Positions 44,396 to 58,300 of a DNA stretch of 64,000 nucleotides are shown in pieces. The translations under genes were made by a program, and so were the position numbers. The notes under the pieces are model-generated. The model was given only the letters and a program-made list of their open reading frames with translations. It was not told where the DNA came from and ran no database searches. Where the stretch lies: NCBI GenBank assembly GCA_033182465.1, contig CP137319.1, positions 1,364,001 through 1,428,000 on the forward strand. The letters run 5' to 3'. Position 1 is the first letter of the stretch. Each line of letters begins with the position of its first letter. This DNA is from Sanghuangporus weigelae. Lineage: Eukaryota > Basidiomycota > Agaricomycetes > Hymenochaetales > Hymenochaetaceae.

Positions 44396-46732
44396 ACTAG
44401 GGAAATCTTTTCGTTGACTGTGACCCCGGTTTTGGCGGATACCTACCTATATATACCACGAGAAGAGAGTCCGCCATCTTTATGATTACCAGACATTGAT
44501 TTCGGCGACAACCTCCGTTTACATCAAACGTATCGTTTTATGATAGTCACGTCGATTCTTCAATCATTTTTCTATCTTCAAATATTTGCTTCTCTACTTC
44601 ATCATATGCCTTTAGTCTTGTAGCGCTGCACAACCAAAGAGTAGATCGCGATATGGTATGGACATTTTCGATATGCTGGTGATTACATAACGCATGTAAC
44701 AGACACAAAAGTGAGTGTGCTCAGGTGTACTTGTATCGCTGAGCACCGGTACTAGCACTGGTAAGTAACGTCCATCGCACACTTCTTCAGAGCACAAAAT
44801 TAGGCTATCCAATAAAAAAGGTTTGATTTCTAATGTCATTCGTGACGCGTTCAAATCAATTCCGTCCATTGCCCACAGCCGCATCCAGCCCGCTTCATCA
44901 TTGAACTGGTGGCCTTGATTCCTCCCCCCCCCCTAGGAGATTGCTATCCAATGTTCATGCCTGACAAGCTCGTCCCTTCGAACTTTCAAGGTGTCTCGAC
45001 CGAGCGATATCTGGCCCGCTTCCTCTAGTAACATCTGTATCCCCTGTACTTTCGCCATACTCTTTTGCTGGTCGAACTTTGAGCATGCTGGAGTGACGGA
45101 AGTGTCGCCATGAGCGTCTTTGTAAATTTACAAAGGCACACACAATTTCATTGAAAACACAACGTGAATTTCAATGATGCTGATGAACTTTGTGTCCCAT
45201 CCGAAGTGTTCGATACCATGCCATTCTGGTCGCAATCGAGTTCGTCATTTTCAAGCGTACGTTCAACTTGGTCTGGCATCGTTGCAAACGTTGAAATCCA
45301 CGCTTAACCTGCTTTGAAGATACTGCTCTGCGATAGGTCTAGGCTAAACACCCACTGGCATGGAATGTCAAGATGTCGCCAAGGATCATGTACCCGGTCC
45401 ATGAGACTCGTCGACGATAGTTATTATTATTCTCGAGTCTTTTTTGGACGCAGTTTGAAGAGTACGGTGAAGTGAAATATGACCGGTGCCCATAATCTTG
45501 TGTCAGACCGCCTGATACCTACCTCCGGAGAATCTCAAAAACCTTTCGCGCAAGAAGCAATACTGGAGGAGAGTCAGGAGACTCTCTGTGCATTAGAGAA
45601 CTTCAAAAACTGTGTGGGGCTGTCAGTCAAGACTCAAGGCACATTTATGATTGATTTTCAAATTGAGATTAAAATCATAAAGTTTTTCCTTCCTTAGCTT
45701 TGAATAGATCGTTCTCAAGCAAGAATGCATGAGAATTTTTCGACCATGCGTGCCTCCGCTTCGAGCAGAGGGCCACTACTAGTATATATTTACTGATGTT
45801 CGTGAAATTTTCTCTGGATTCAAAGAATACGTACCTCTCCGAAACATCGGAGCCTTGCAGAGGCAGAGACGGAAGACATCTGGTCCGACGAAGGCCGACG
45901 GTCCTTGAGCTCCAGGAGGTTTGTTTATTGGATCGCCTCTTTGACGTCTCTTCCCGATAGCTTTCATCTGCCTTCGCGAGTGGCTAAGGTTACCCGGACG
46001 TTTTCTCGGTTCGTCCATGAAACTCGAGCGGAACCAGACGCTGATTGCGGCGTCGCGCGCGCCTCCGAGCGGTGCCCTCCGAGGCGCGCCTTGCTATCGT
46101 TCCGTTCCGGTATGTGATGCTAAAAACAGATCACTGACAAGCCAATCCAATCAATGCCCGCCGTCGATTAATCTAGATCCCGGAGGAGTTCGACTCTTTT
46201 ACGGGACTACAAGCCACCTGTGGATCATTTCCGAGGATTTCATGGAAGAATAATGTCGACGATATGTATTCCTAAAACTACTAACCTTAAGCTGTGGAGA
46301 TGATCCGCGTTTTGGTACGTCACTGCCCGTCAGGCGTCGAATTTGTATTGCAAATGATTGCCTTGCGTCATTTACGGGCGGATAGACGGTGAACCGTCGG
46401 TGCCTTCCTTCGAAGGTGATATAATGTATATGGACGATCCATGCAGGGATTAATATTGGCGGAAGTAGTTTCCTCTGGATTGCTATGATCGAATTTCTCT
46501 ATCCGGATCGTGGGCAATTAACTCAATAGTGACTCTTTCAGGTCTGAACGTAGGACTGGCTACGAAAATGGTCACTATAATTGCGCGGAATGTAACGTAT
46601 AGGCCCACAGCGTCTATTCAACAAGAAGCCGTGGTTCTCTCATGACAGGACAGGATCCGTTGTTCTCCTTATTGTTACTGAATGGGATCCAACAGGTATG
46701 TCGTCTGATATAAAAAGAAGTTCAAGGGACAT
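44396..46732. other. Gene-poor stretch left of the copia element
   Basis: About 2.3 kb without a gene I can support. A minus-strand open frame at 44884-44612 (90 residues, ATG start) has ordinary composition but no recognisable domain. The remaining frames are short. This zone is where the retroelement inserted. Confidence 0.45.
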
Positions 46733-46886
46733 TTTTAAGATGTTGAGCTCACGGTGCCTTCAGTATGAGGGCATACGTACGGTAACGAGAGAACGTTCGT
46801 TCTTATTATACACTGACCTTCCAGAGGTCTTATATACTACTGATACAGCACGTGCTAATATTACATAATACGATTATATTCTAATA
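46733..46886 (-). repeat. Left LTR (3' LTR) of the copia element
   Basis: 154 bp, identical over its full length by eye to the copy at 54260-54413. Flanked on its outer side by GACAT. Confidence 0.93.
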
Positions 46887-49800
46887 CTCCCCTTCAATCT
46901 AATAATTTCTGAATGATTAGATTGTTTAATTGTCAATGAGGCCGATTAACGAATTTAAATGATTGAATTGTTTAGTGTTGAGCGCTTTTGTTAACGTGTC
47001 TGCACGTTGATTTGTAGTTGGTACATAATTAACTCTTATCGAATGATTTTCGATATAACAATGTACGAAGGCTCTTCGCCTATCTAAGTGTTTTGTTCTA
47101 ATATTATGTGAAAATTCATCAATTTGAACATCTCTTATAGCTGCTTCGTTATCCGAATAAATTGTGATTAATCTATCACTTTCTTTTATATTTAATTCTT
47201 CGATGAAATGTTTAATCCAAATAGCTTCTTTGGTAGCATGTTGTAATGCTTGAATTTCTGCTTCATATACTGATGCAGGTACCAAATCTTGTCTTTTTGA
47301 TGACCACGAAAATGATGAATTTCTTATGGTAAATATATATCCATTAATAGCTTTATAGCCTTCTGTTACTGCACCGTCTGAATCGCAATAACCATCTATT
47401 ATTAGTGGATATTTGCCTCCAAGTTTTAACCATTTGTTTTTGGTTGTGTTTAAATATGATAAAGCATATCTCGCGACATTAACATGTGTTTCATCAGGAT
47501 TATGTAAATGTCTTGCTAATTGTCCTGCAACATAAGCTACATCGGGCCTAGTTGCATCCGCAGCGTATCGGAGTGATCCGACTAAACTCATAAATAACGA
47601 TTTAGTTTCTTGTGAACTCGTATTGTCGCTTGATTTTAATCTGCTTCCTGGCGCCATTGGAGTTTGGCGTAATCTTTCAGTTTCAATATTAAATCTAAGT
47701 GTTATGTCTTCGATATATTTCTTTTGTCTTAATAATATTGTTCGATCGTGACGGTTTCTCTTCATTTCGATTCCTAATAACCAATGGATCTCACCATTGT
47801 CTGTTAGATTAACGAATTTTCGTATCTTCGTGACTAAATCATTTTTTATATTGATATTTTGGCTTATTATAGTTATATCATCCACATGCATGAATGTTAT
47901 TAAATTCGGTTTGAATATCGATTTATCATAGAATACGGCATAATCTTCAGCAGATCTTGTTAGTCCTGCTGTGTTAAGTATATCATTTATTTTCTTATAC
48001 CACCTTCTTCCTGATTGTTTTAATCCGTATAATGCCTTTTTTAATCTTAATGCTTGGCCAGGTTTAATATCTTTACAAAAATTTCCTGGCGGTGGACGCA
48101 TGTAGATGACTTCATCTTGATTTAATTCTCCGTATAAATAAGCGGATTTTACATCAATTTGATGTATTTCGTAATCGTTTGCCGCTGCCCAATGTAATAA
48201 TAACCTAGCTGTTGATAACTTCGCGACGGGTGCAAAAGTGTCTTGCGAGTAATAATCTATTCCATCAATTTGACTAAAACCTTGGGCTACTAATCGTGCT
48301 TTGTATGTTTCGATTGTGGAATCTGCTTTGTATTTTATGTTATAGACAAATCTGCATCCCACTATGTTTGTATTCGGTGGTGGGTATTCATATATCCATG
48401 TGTTATGTTCTACTAATGAGTCTATTTCATTTTTCATGGCTTGCCGCCATTTGTCATGATCAGGTCTTCTTAATGCGTCTAAGTATGTTATTGGTATTTT
48501 CATACTTTTATTTATTTCATTATTAAATTCTGTTAAGAATATAGAAATATCTTCTTGTTTTTCGATCGCTAGACCTGCTTCTCTTTTCTTACGAGATGGT
48601 TCACGATGTCTTTGTAGTCTTTCTTTTAATGATGTTTGATTGTCGTTATTATTATCAGGTTGCGTTATTATCTCCCCTTGAGTTCGAGTTTCGTTAGAAA
48701 TGATGAACTCGACATTTCTTTCTGTTGATACTTTAGAGTCGTGGTAGACATATATGCCATCTTTTGTGTTTGAGTCATATCCGACAAATTTCCCTAGTGC
48801 ACCTTTATTTTGTAATTTGTTTGTATTTTCTTTTCTGTATATAACGTCGTGTCCAAATTCGTAGAGACCATTTAATATATAATTTGCATTAAAGCGTGCT
48901 TTGAATGGTGTTTCAAAGTTTATAGCACTTTTTGGTGATCTATTAGTAATGAATAACGCATGTTGTGCAGCATAATACCATAATCGTTGTGGTAAATTTT
49001 TTGCTGTTAACATAGATCTAACATGATTAAAGATAGTTTGATGCATTCTCTCGGCAACTCCGTTTTGCTGTGGCGTGTCATGAACAGTTAATTTTCTGAT
49101 AGTTCCTTGTGAATCAAGGTAATCAGTAAAGTCTTTAGATAAAAATACAGCATCGTTATCCGATTGAAGAATTTTAATTATTACGCCATTTTGTAATTTT
49201 AATCGAGTTGTATATTTAATATATTCCGTGTATGCATCACTTTTGTGTTTTAACGGTAGCATTTCTGACCACCTAGTTGAATCATCAACTAATGTAAGTA
49301 AATATGATATCGAATTTAACGCTAGTGTTGGTGCTGGTCCCCAAATATCCATATGTATTAAATCACCAAAGTTGTTTGCTAGCGGTGATTTTCTTTGATG
49401 TGGTATTATTGTTCGTGATATATTTGCTCTTGTGCAATCGATACAGTTTTTATTTGTGTTGTCGTCTATAATTTTCTCAGTTATTATTTCAGGGTGGTCT
49501 TTAATCATTTTTCGTATGTAACCATAGCTAATATGGCCTAATTTTTTATGTAATTCATCGATTGTTAATGTCGCTATAATGTTTGGTTTCATTTCTGGAT
49601 CATTATACGTGTGTACTTCGTATAATTTTTTATTTGATCGTTGTATAGTTCCGAGATGTCTATTATTTTTCATTACGATGCAAATGTCTTGTTCGGTAAT
49701 AAATTTGAATCCTTGATCACACATTTCAGCTAATGATATTAGCGTGCATTTAAATTTTGGCGAATAATAAATATTTGATAGTTTTATTATAGTGCAATTT

Positions 49801-50039
49801 TCGGGTGTTACAAAATTGTTATTCACTTTAAATAATAAAATTTTCATGTCACCTTTTTGAGAAACGGTGATGGCGGTGTCGTCGGCGGTTCGCACTATAA
49901 TTGGTTCACAATTAGTAAGGTTCGTTAAAATTTTTTGATAAGGAGTAACATGAATGCTAGCTCCTGAATCTAATAATGCCATTGTATGACTTACTGATTG
50001 GACATTGTAGCGCACTGGCTCCTTCTGTGCCAGTACACT

Positions 50040-51780
50040 CATACTATGGCTCCCTCTTACTGCAGATACCATATCCCAGCACTGCCGACACCTGAGAGTG
50101 TGAGGGCACACTCCTATTGCACTCGGGACATCATTTGAGCACGTATCCATTGATTCCAGCACACGTACTGTACTGCGGCGCCCTCCTATGACCCAAATCG
50201 ATCCGCCGATGGCTCCCCGACACTCAGACAGGTCTGCCGACAGCTCCTACCCAGCACCAGGCACTATAGGACACATCCCTCAGTGACTACGTGCCGCCGA
50301 CCTTATGATTTACCATACGTACAGCCGTGCGGCGACTCTGGATGCCTCCGAGTCGGCCCCCCTTGGCGCCGATCAATGCGGCGGACACTCAGACATCCTC
50401 AGGTACCCTTGCCGACGCCTCCTACAGCTTACCAAGCAGTCCCCCATTGTCTAGGGAGCTATATATTGTCATATGTGCTTACATGCCTCATTACGATGTA
50501 TCTGCCACCAGTCCAGCAGTCCCCCACAGCACTGCCGCTCCGGCCACTCATATTAGTCACTAGGGATCGCCCACACTCTGTATTGAGTGCCGCCGATGCA
50601 TCGGACACCTCAGGGACATCGGCTGATGCGCCCTTTGTCTCATATACGCGATATCAGCCTCCAATCATCGGTTCCGATGTTTCCCGACTTCCCCCTGACG
50701 CGGCGGCCCCCATTAGACCATGTATGGAAGGTAGGCATGTGGTACATCGGCGTGCCAAGCCACCGACTCGCGCCGCCAAGCCCAACTCCGCCGGCGCCTG
50801 TATTATTGCAGATACTCGATATTCCATGCTATTGGATGCCTCCCTCACGTTGCCGCTCTCAGATTTCACCTGGGCGCTCCGGCAGCGGCCCTTGGCGACC
50901 CAGATGACTCAGGAGATGTTGTCAGACAGTAGGATGTGTCGGCGACAGCAGTAGAGTATATATAGAGCTTATACTAGCTTGTAGACAAAAGGATAGAAAG
51001 CCTAGCAAGGATTCCAAGCCTAGCGAGGGTTCCAAGAGCATGTACCAGACCGAGCGCCAGAGTTCGAGATATCCCTCACTCTGAGTCTCCCCTCATGTAC
51101 TGAGCCTCCCCCTTGACTATATACTATCCTTGACATCTCCTCTTGTTTGACTCCACATTCTACTTGCCTTCGCCGCCTCCGGTACGCCTCTGCCGCTCTG
51201 ACGTTCAGTGATCCGGCGCCCCTCTATTCGACGTCGGCGACCCTTCGGCGACCCAGGCTTCTCATCAGACTCCCCTTCGGCGTCCTTTCCAGCCTTTCAC
51301 TCCAGTTTATCCCATATATTGATCTTATACGGTCTTTTCCTTTCATCTATCGCGTTTACGCTACTGCGGCGGATTCCTGCGGCCTCCCCCTCAGTCCGGC
51401 ACCCCTCTATTCGACGTCGGCGGCCATCCGACGACCCAGGCATCCTATCAGACGACCCAGCGGCGCCTTCTCCAGCCACTCACTCCATTTTATCCTTTAT
51501 ATTCATCTTATACACTTCATACCTTCCTGTGGCCGAGTTTATACCACATCGGCAGCCTCTTGTGATCCCCCCTTTTGAGCGGCGGCCCTATTATCCTATT
51601 CCCTTTATCCAGCGGCATCCTTAGACCCATCCATTACGTCTCCGACGGTTCCTGGCACCTGCCGGGTAGTAGGTCTTTGAGAGTCTGATAGCGTCGGCAT
51701 CCCATTTTTGGAGGTTCCTTCATACATTCAGCACCCTTGGTAGGACGGACATCTGTAGCACCTTCAGATATGACACCGCC
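50040..51780. repeat. GC-rich block with degenerate internal repeats inside the copia element
   Basis: About 1.7 kb between the gag-like and pol regions. Its base composition contrasts sharply with the AT-rich element. It contains diverged repeated units: GCGCCCCTCTATTCGACG/ACCCCTCTATTCGACGTCGGCG around 51.22 and 51.40 kb, and CACTCAGACA...CCGACGCCTCCTAC units around 50.2-50.4 kb. Open frames on the plus strand here are Pro/Ser/Arg-rich repeat translations and I do not count them as genes. Likely a foreign or expanded segment carried by the element; origin unknown. Edges are approximate. Confidence 0.6.
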
Positions 51781-54259
51781 GACCGACAACGTATTCCATA
51801 GGCACGTCATCAGGTATTGCTTTTTCGATAATATTGATTTCTTTTTCGCGTCTCTTTCCTTCGCGTTTGGACATTATTGCTGCGTATTCATCCATTTGTT
51901 TCTTCGTTGGGGGATTAAGGTGCATTGGATGATAACCGTGTTCTTCAATAAAATCTTGATTCGCAAGTTCATTCGCGAAAGGCGAGATTGGTGCGTCGTG
52001 ATCAATAAGGTCGAAAAGGGATTTTCCTTCGAGAAGGACGCCATCGTCGTTGGGGTCCTGTTGCATTGTCATTTGTTGCCAAAAATCATCGACAAAATTT
52101 GTGCCGGATGATGATTCGGCGGCAAGTTGGGTAGCGATCGTCTGTTGGCGTTTCACGGGTCGTTCGAAAGGGTTCGTTGTGTTCGTCCATTCTCGGGTTC
52201 GTTTTAATTTCGGGTTCTCGTCATCCGAAAGATCGAGAGTCGTTGGTGATGGTGTATTGACTGTGAAGTTGGATTCTGACGGGAGAACGGGTGTCTTTGA
52301 GCGCATACTAGCCATGTTGACTTCTTCGATACGAGTAGTGTTAGATGGTGGTAGCGCGTAAGAAGGGATTATTGCCTGAGCGGCCGCATTCGGATTTGTA
52401 TAATTCGTCGACGCTTGCGTAATCCAAGAAGCAGTTGCAGTAGAATTAGGACGAGATTGACGTATCTTTAACGTTTGGGGTGTCGGCGGAGCACGGCAGT
52501 CTTTCGACATGTGTCCGAACTTTTTGCAATTGAAGCATTGCGGTGCTCCGGTGACGGCATGCGTGTGAGGCGTAAAATGTTTATAGGTAAAGTTTGATCG
52601 GCCTCTACCACGTCCTCGAAAATAGTTTCGGTTATCCCAAGGACCTTTCCAGAATTGCGTAGTAGATCCGGGATAATTTGGGTTCGCATGCTGCAGGTAA
52701 CTCGTGTTTCTATTCATTCCTCGGTTAAAATGTGATCGATAAGAAAAGATTCGTCCTCGTGATGATGTCGCTCTCCCCCAAAAGGTACTTGGGGTGGCTG
52801 ACGGTTGCTTCTGCGCTTGATAATTTGCAAAAGCCGCACGCAGTTCGGCGATTAAGCCGTCAGGGGTTACGGTTCTGCGTGGTTGATTGGCGGTAAGGGT
52901 TGAGTTATAAAAATCGATCCTCGCTTGTAATTGTTGGAACACGTAGCCGTACTGCGGTGGCGTAGAAGTTTGTATCGCAGATAAGTACGTATCGTCTGTC
53001 GGCTTCTTATTGTGTTGTGTGAGTAAACCATAGATATTTTGTAACTTATCTAAGGTTTTATCAAATTCGGAAACGTGTCCGCGTATATTGAAAAGTTTCG
53101 ATACTTCGACTGCGGAAGTAACCGTGGTTCGAACGTCGAACCTCGTTTTCAGGTGGTTTATAAATAGAATAACGCGGTTGATACCGATCATGTTCGAAAG
53201 AATTGAATCAGGTACTTTCGATTGGAACACGGAGATGAGTTGGTTGTTCGTGGTTTAGCCATCGGTGTCATTAGCAGGCGGGCTCGAAACGAGATGATCT
53301 TCGAGTCCTAGTGCGAGCATGGTTGCTTCGACGCGAATAAGCCACATTTTGAAATTCGATCCGTTGTGCTGAAGTTTCTCGACGCCATCAAAGGCCTTAA
53401 ACAGGTCCCTGAGGTCTAAGCCAGCGATGTGAAAAACTCGAGTAGCCATTGATGAAGATGATGAGCTAGATGGGCTTGAAGGGCTTGGAGGTGGTGTATG
53501 TGGACTTTGGGATGAAGTTCGAGGTGCACTTATATGCGTTGGGTGTAAACTAGCTCTAGTTTGCTCACTATTGTTTGAATTGTTATCATTTTCATTTTCT
53601 TCATCTTCTTGTTCCGTTCGGGGTTCCCGAGTTTGCGTTGATTCCGTGTCCTGAGGTATTATCCCCATTTCTTGTGGCGAATTTGTTAATGTAGTACCCG
53701 AAGGTCCGCTCACAGGTTGTCTAGGTAATTCATCTCTTATTACTTCGCGATAAGTTTCCTCATCATCTGAATGTGGTACATGTTCATAAAGGTATCTATT
53801 TCTTAATTCTGTAACGGCAATTGTATTCATTTTTATATTTCTCACGATGCGTAATGGCCGTTGTTCATAGAAACGCGGAGGAGCATAATGGTAAAATTTC
53901 GAGCATGACATTGAGTATTCTATTCGTCGTCTCTGTGTGCTATACCTCGTTGTAACCTGTGTCGCCGCATCTCTCTTTCCTTCCACCTGTGTCCAGTCTG
54001 GTCGGTTGTGAGGATATTGAGCAGCCGGACTTTTGCCAATCGTTCGGTATGTAGGACGCGCGGGTCGAGTTTGAATTTCGTCCATGTTGTTACGATTTCG
54101 ACGCGCGTTGGACTATGTTTGATAATGTCGGTGTCGAAGATATTGTAGTCGTATTTCCAGAAATCGACAAACTTGTATGTTCTGGTGTATACGTGCGTCG
54201 TATTGACGAACGTCAAATCCGAATATCTTTTGTTCGCAGGGTTATCAAGGCTCATAACC

Positions 54260-54413
54260 TTTTAAGATGTTGAGCTCACGGTGCCTTCAGTATGAGGGCA
54301 TACGTACGGTAACGAGAGAACGTTCGTTCTTATTATACACTGACCTTCCAGAGGTCTTATATACTACTGATACAGCACGTGCTAATATTACATAATACGA
54401 TTATATTCTAATA
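54260..54413 (-). repeat. Right LTR (5' LTR) of the copia element
   Basis: 154 bp, identical to the left LTR. Followed by the target duplication GACAT at 54414-54418. Confidence 0.93.
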
Positions 54414-54418
54414 GACAT

Positions 54419-55263
54419 GGCACGAAGTCCAGAAAGCAAGTTATCAGGAGCATCTTGCCGCTGTTCCAGTCTGAGTATGACTGCGGCTCTCCGTCGCGCA
54501 ACAAACATCCGCGGCGGGGCTGGAGCTTCGGGAACGCTGGGCGACGAGAAGAAAGGTAAGTGACGTATCATTCGATCTTCTGTTTCTGATGTGAGAGGCG
54601 GCAAGTTATCGCAGAATGGATATTTATTATGACATGTAATATTTGTTGCTTCTGTTCTCTCTCGGTCGCCGTATACGCCCGTGCCTGGAACCCGCCACGG
54701 ATCGCGTCTCGTGTGCTGCTAGTGAAATTGAAGATAGCTAAAAGCCCTCAAAGAAATGGCAGAAGCAGAATGTGTTTGTCAGTATTTGTAGCATAGCTCG
54801 GAAGAATGGAGTAGATATCCTGAATGATGAAACACTCGGACCGTCCACATCCAAGTTAATAAGCCCTTGTGCAACTTTTTTGCAGTAAGACGTGAATTGA
54901 TCGACTGCCGATCCAATTAGCCTCTGATCCTGAACCATACGATTGCCTTGCCTTTCGGGGAAATGTTCTAGAGCTTAGTAGAGGGTGAGTCAACACCGTC
55001 CACTGATCACCCCGATGATGAGGAGCTGCACGTGACTTAATTGATCCTTTCGCATCTGATTGGAGGCGAAGGTGTTTCGGTTTACGGACCCATGAACCGT
55101 CGATTGAAGTCCATTGATCAATAGGAGTGGTAGGTCCCGAGAGTTTCCATTGCTCCCAGTAAAAAACGTCTCGAGGACGGACTTCTGGATTCCAATCGGC
55201 GCCCCTCGAGTCGCTTTGTCATCTCCGAATCTGCTTGTATGTGGACGTCACAGGTCGGCGCGG
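54419..55263. other. Intergenic region right of the copia element
   Basis: About 0.85 kb upstream of the Zn2Cys6 factor. An ATTGG (inverted CCAAT) lies near 55060. A minus-strand frame at 54604-54419 (MPPLTSETEDRMIRH...) runs into the LTR and is not supported as a gene. Confidence 0.45.
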
Positions 55264-55271
55264 TATAAATA
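55264..55271 (+). promoter_or_regulatory. TATA box of the Zn2Cys6 factor gene
   Basis: TATAAATA, 62 bp before the ATG at 55333, in a region without other ATGs in between. Confidence 0.6.
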
Positions 55272-55332
55272 AAACACATCCCCGATATCTGCAACGAATT
55301 CCACCTTGCTAAGCTCCTCCATAAGCACCGAA

Positions 55333-58300
55333 ATGCCCGCCGACCGTGCGAACCATACGAATCACCGGCGCTCGTCCATGGACGAGGCAACTCGTCAGAG
55401 GGTAAATTTGTATATTGCCTGACACTCCGGCTCATGTATGCTGATAACAATTTTGCACAATGCTACGTTTTTAGGAACAAGAACTTCGGAGAGCTCGCGG
55501 AGAGATAGCTTGCATAGAGTGTCAACGGTGAGCACTCCTGGTCAAGTAAGTCATCACCGCGTACTCATAAGGGTACCTAGGTTGAAATTGAGATGCGACA
55601 GGAAGGTGCGCTGGATTTTGGTGAACGAGCCATTACCAGATGTTAAAATCATTTTTCCCGTTCCTTTCTTCGCAGGTTCCCTGTGCGTCATGCATTCGCC
55701 GAAATCGTGCAGCAATGTGTCCGAATGGTTTGTCTGTCCAGCGCAGGTAATTCAGATTGTTTTACTCAATATTGAGGTTGCACAGGACACGCTTGGACGG
55801 ATCAAGAAACTCGCTCGTTACTTTCAGATACAGCTCAGTTGCATCGCAAACTGAGCGAGATGAGCCAGCGAATACGACAGTTGGAAGACGCTCTCGAGAT
55901 TTCCCACACCGCCAACTCAACCAGCCACCACCCATTGCTTAGAGAAGAGCTTCTTGCAATTAAACGAGGGGTTGCACCACCTGCACCATCACCCCCGTCT
56001 GACGGGGGACCTGACAGTGACTACGTAGAGGCAATGGGAACAATGAGCATATCCGAACGAGGAATTTCGCGTTTCATTGGCCGCTTGGGAGGTGGTGAAA
56101 GCTTATTTCTCGTATGTTCTACACTATTGCTTCTTTTCAGTATTCTGACCTCTCGCCTTATCATTAGCTCGGGAATGATGTGGAAGGGCGAGCCAAACCG
56201 TTCACCGAGGAGTTGTTCCCTCAGCGACTTGCGCGGCGTTCCGATGCTTGGTTGTTCATGCCCCCGAACTCATCCGCGGAGACGGTTTTTTCCATCATTC
56301 AAAAACATATGCCGCCGTTTGCGCGAGCGAGCTCATTATGCGAAGCGTACCTGGAAAACTTCTGTTGGATTGTGCACGTAGTCGCCCGACCGCAGATCAT
56401 CGAAGAGCTCCTCCCAAGCTGTTACCGCGGCTCGAGCCCGTTAGGTGGCGCGAACCTTAGCATGACCGAGGGCGAGTCGCAATATGGAGCGACATGCGTT
56501 CATGAACTTGCGCTTTTGCTTATGGTCTTTGCTACCGGCGCCTTGGCTGACCTTACCCTTCCGCCGTATAATGAGGAAGCAGAACGCTATTACCAGATGG
56601 CACTTGCAGCCTTGAGTCTAACAAAGGTGATTGGTGCGCCAACTCTACCGGCCGTCCAGACCGTTGCTTTGATGGCGGCATACAATGCACACTGCGGGAG
56701 GAATGACACGCTTGACCTGGCAGGCTCCCTGTTTGCTCTGGCGGCTAATCTCGGATTAAGTGTATGTATAGTCTTCCATCCAGGGTAAACATTCCATGAC
56801 TGATATGGTCATCGCCATGTCTAGATGGGCCTTCGTAAGCTGATTTCTTTACGTGTTCAAGGAGATAATTCGCTGTCTAATTTTGGATATGTATAGACAG
56901 AGATGTTGCCAAATGGAACTTCTGTGAGTCCAACGCAGATAGGCGGAGGAACGTGTTCTGGGAGCTCTTCACCGTTGATTGCTGGCACGTAAGTCTTCTT
57001 GAGTATTCTCTTCGTTTCTTGATTCTCACGTTCGCACACAGAATATGGCAAATGGAAAGCCTCCGTCGTCCGTGCTGAAATACTGCGACTGCAAGTTTCC
57101 GGAAAAGGGCTCCGAATATGTCGGGGAAGACGGGCGAAGAGAACTTAGCTGTGAGTATTTGGCTCGCATCCCCCCTTCCCACCAGGGCTTAATCCGACTT
57201 TTGTCTCCTTGGTTGCATGTACTGCCCTATGATTGCCTTTGAAACTTCTCATCTCCTCTACTGAAGTCATGCTAATATTCACTTATTTTTCCCTTTATGC
57301 CTATCCGCCAATTTTTTGAACAGACTGGAGAATGCGGCACCAGATGGCACACCTTACGTATGCCGCGAGTGACCTCTTCTCTGGCATCCAGCCGGTGCGA
57401 TACTCGCAGATACTTGACATCGACGGGAAGATTTCCGAGTTTGTCATTCCGAAACATCTACAGGTGCCCGATGAGAATGATAACATGGAGGCGGATGGTC
57501 CTATGCGTATAATGCAGCGAATGGTAGCTGCGGTTTGCAGAGATGGATGTAAGTTTTGCTGTGTCAAGAGAAAGATTGTTACTTATTGATGCAAATGTCG
57601 TTCTGACAGTACTCATGTATATCCATCGGGGATTCTTTGCGAAAGCGCTTTTGGAGCACCCGGCCAACCCTCTTCTGAGTCAATACTCGCACTCGTATCT
57701 GTCTGCATACCGCTCGGCGCTCTTTTTGCTGAAAGTTGTGCGTCACCATTACTCGGCGTTCCCTAATCTTGTTAGTCGGTTCTGGTCATTATGGTCGCAT
57801 GCATTTTCTGCAACGGTTAGTCCAATTATCTTCTGTATGCGAGCATTAAAGACTTACACTTGCTTCTCATAGGTCATTATCGGCTCGATCGTCATCAAGG
57901 GACGCGATTCCGATACAGTACGCGCCGCGCTCGTTGAATTGAACCTTGCGGTTGGACTATTTGAGAAGGCTGCGCAACTTTCAGACAGAGCGAAGCGTAG
58001 TCTACCTGCGCTCGTGCGCCTCCGCGAGAAGGCGCATAAAGCCGTCCGATCCCTCAATGATCTCCAGCCTCTGCCCTCGAACGCTTCAGAATGCAAGACA
58101 CCAGGGGAGGCAGACGATGAGCTACTGATTTTTGCTGGGAAGAACAGACTCGTGAAGCCGAAGGATGAGCCTTTGGAAACGTCACTACCTCCGCTGATGT
58201 CCACACCTCCGTCGTCGACGTCGATCGCACCTCCCGTTCCTCACGTCACCCATCCAGATTTCTCGAAACCATTGAATACAAAGAACGAGCACAGTCCCGT

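Larger units (their letters stand above)
46733..54413 (-). mobile_element. Ty1/copia LTR retrotransposon, very young
   Basis: A 7.7-kb element in minus orientation bounded by identical 154-bp LTRs (46733-46886 and 54260-54413) and a 5-bp target duplication GACAT (46728-46732, 54414-54418). A purine tract (RC of ctccccttcaa) adjoins the left LTR and a Met-type primer-site-like segment adjoins the right one. Parts: gag-like region 51764-54085 with a CCHC zinc knuckle (CFNCKKFGHMSKDC, about 52.5 kb). The pol region is 46926 to about 50.0 kb in copia order: protease (LLDSGAS), integrase, reverse transcriptase (HVDDI) and RNase H. A GC-rich block separates the two. Because the LTRs are identical, insertion is recent. 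The element looks nearly whole, with at most one or two breaks plus the internal block. Confidence 0.95.

Noticed and set aside
44612-44884. 90-codon minus-strand frame with an ATG
   Set aside because: No domain, promoter or conservation clue; too weak to call a gene.
50283-51624. Several plus-strand frames rich in Pro, Ser and Arg
   Set aside because: Low-complexity translations of the GC-rich repeat block; no domain, no splice support.
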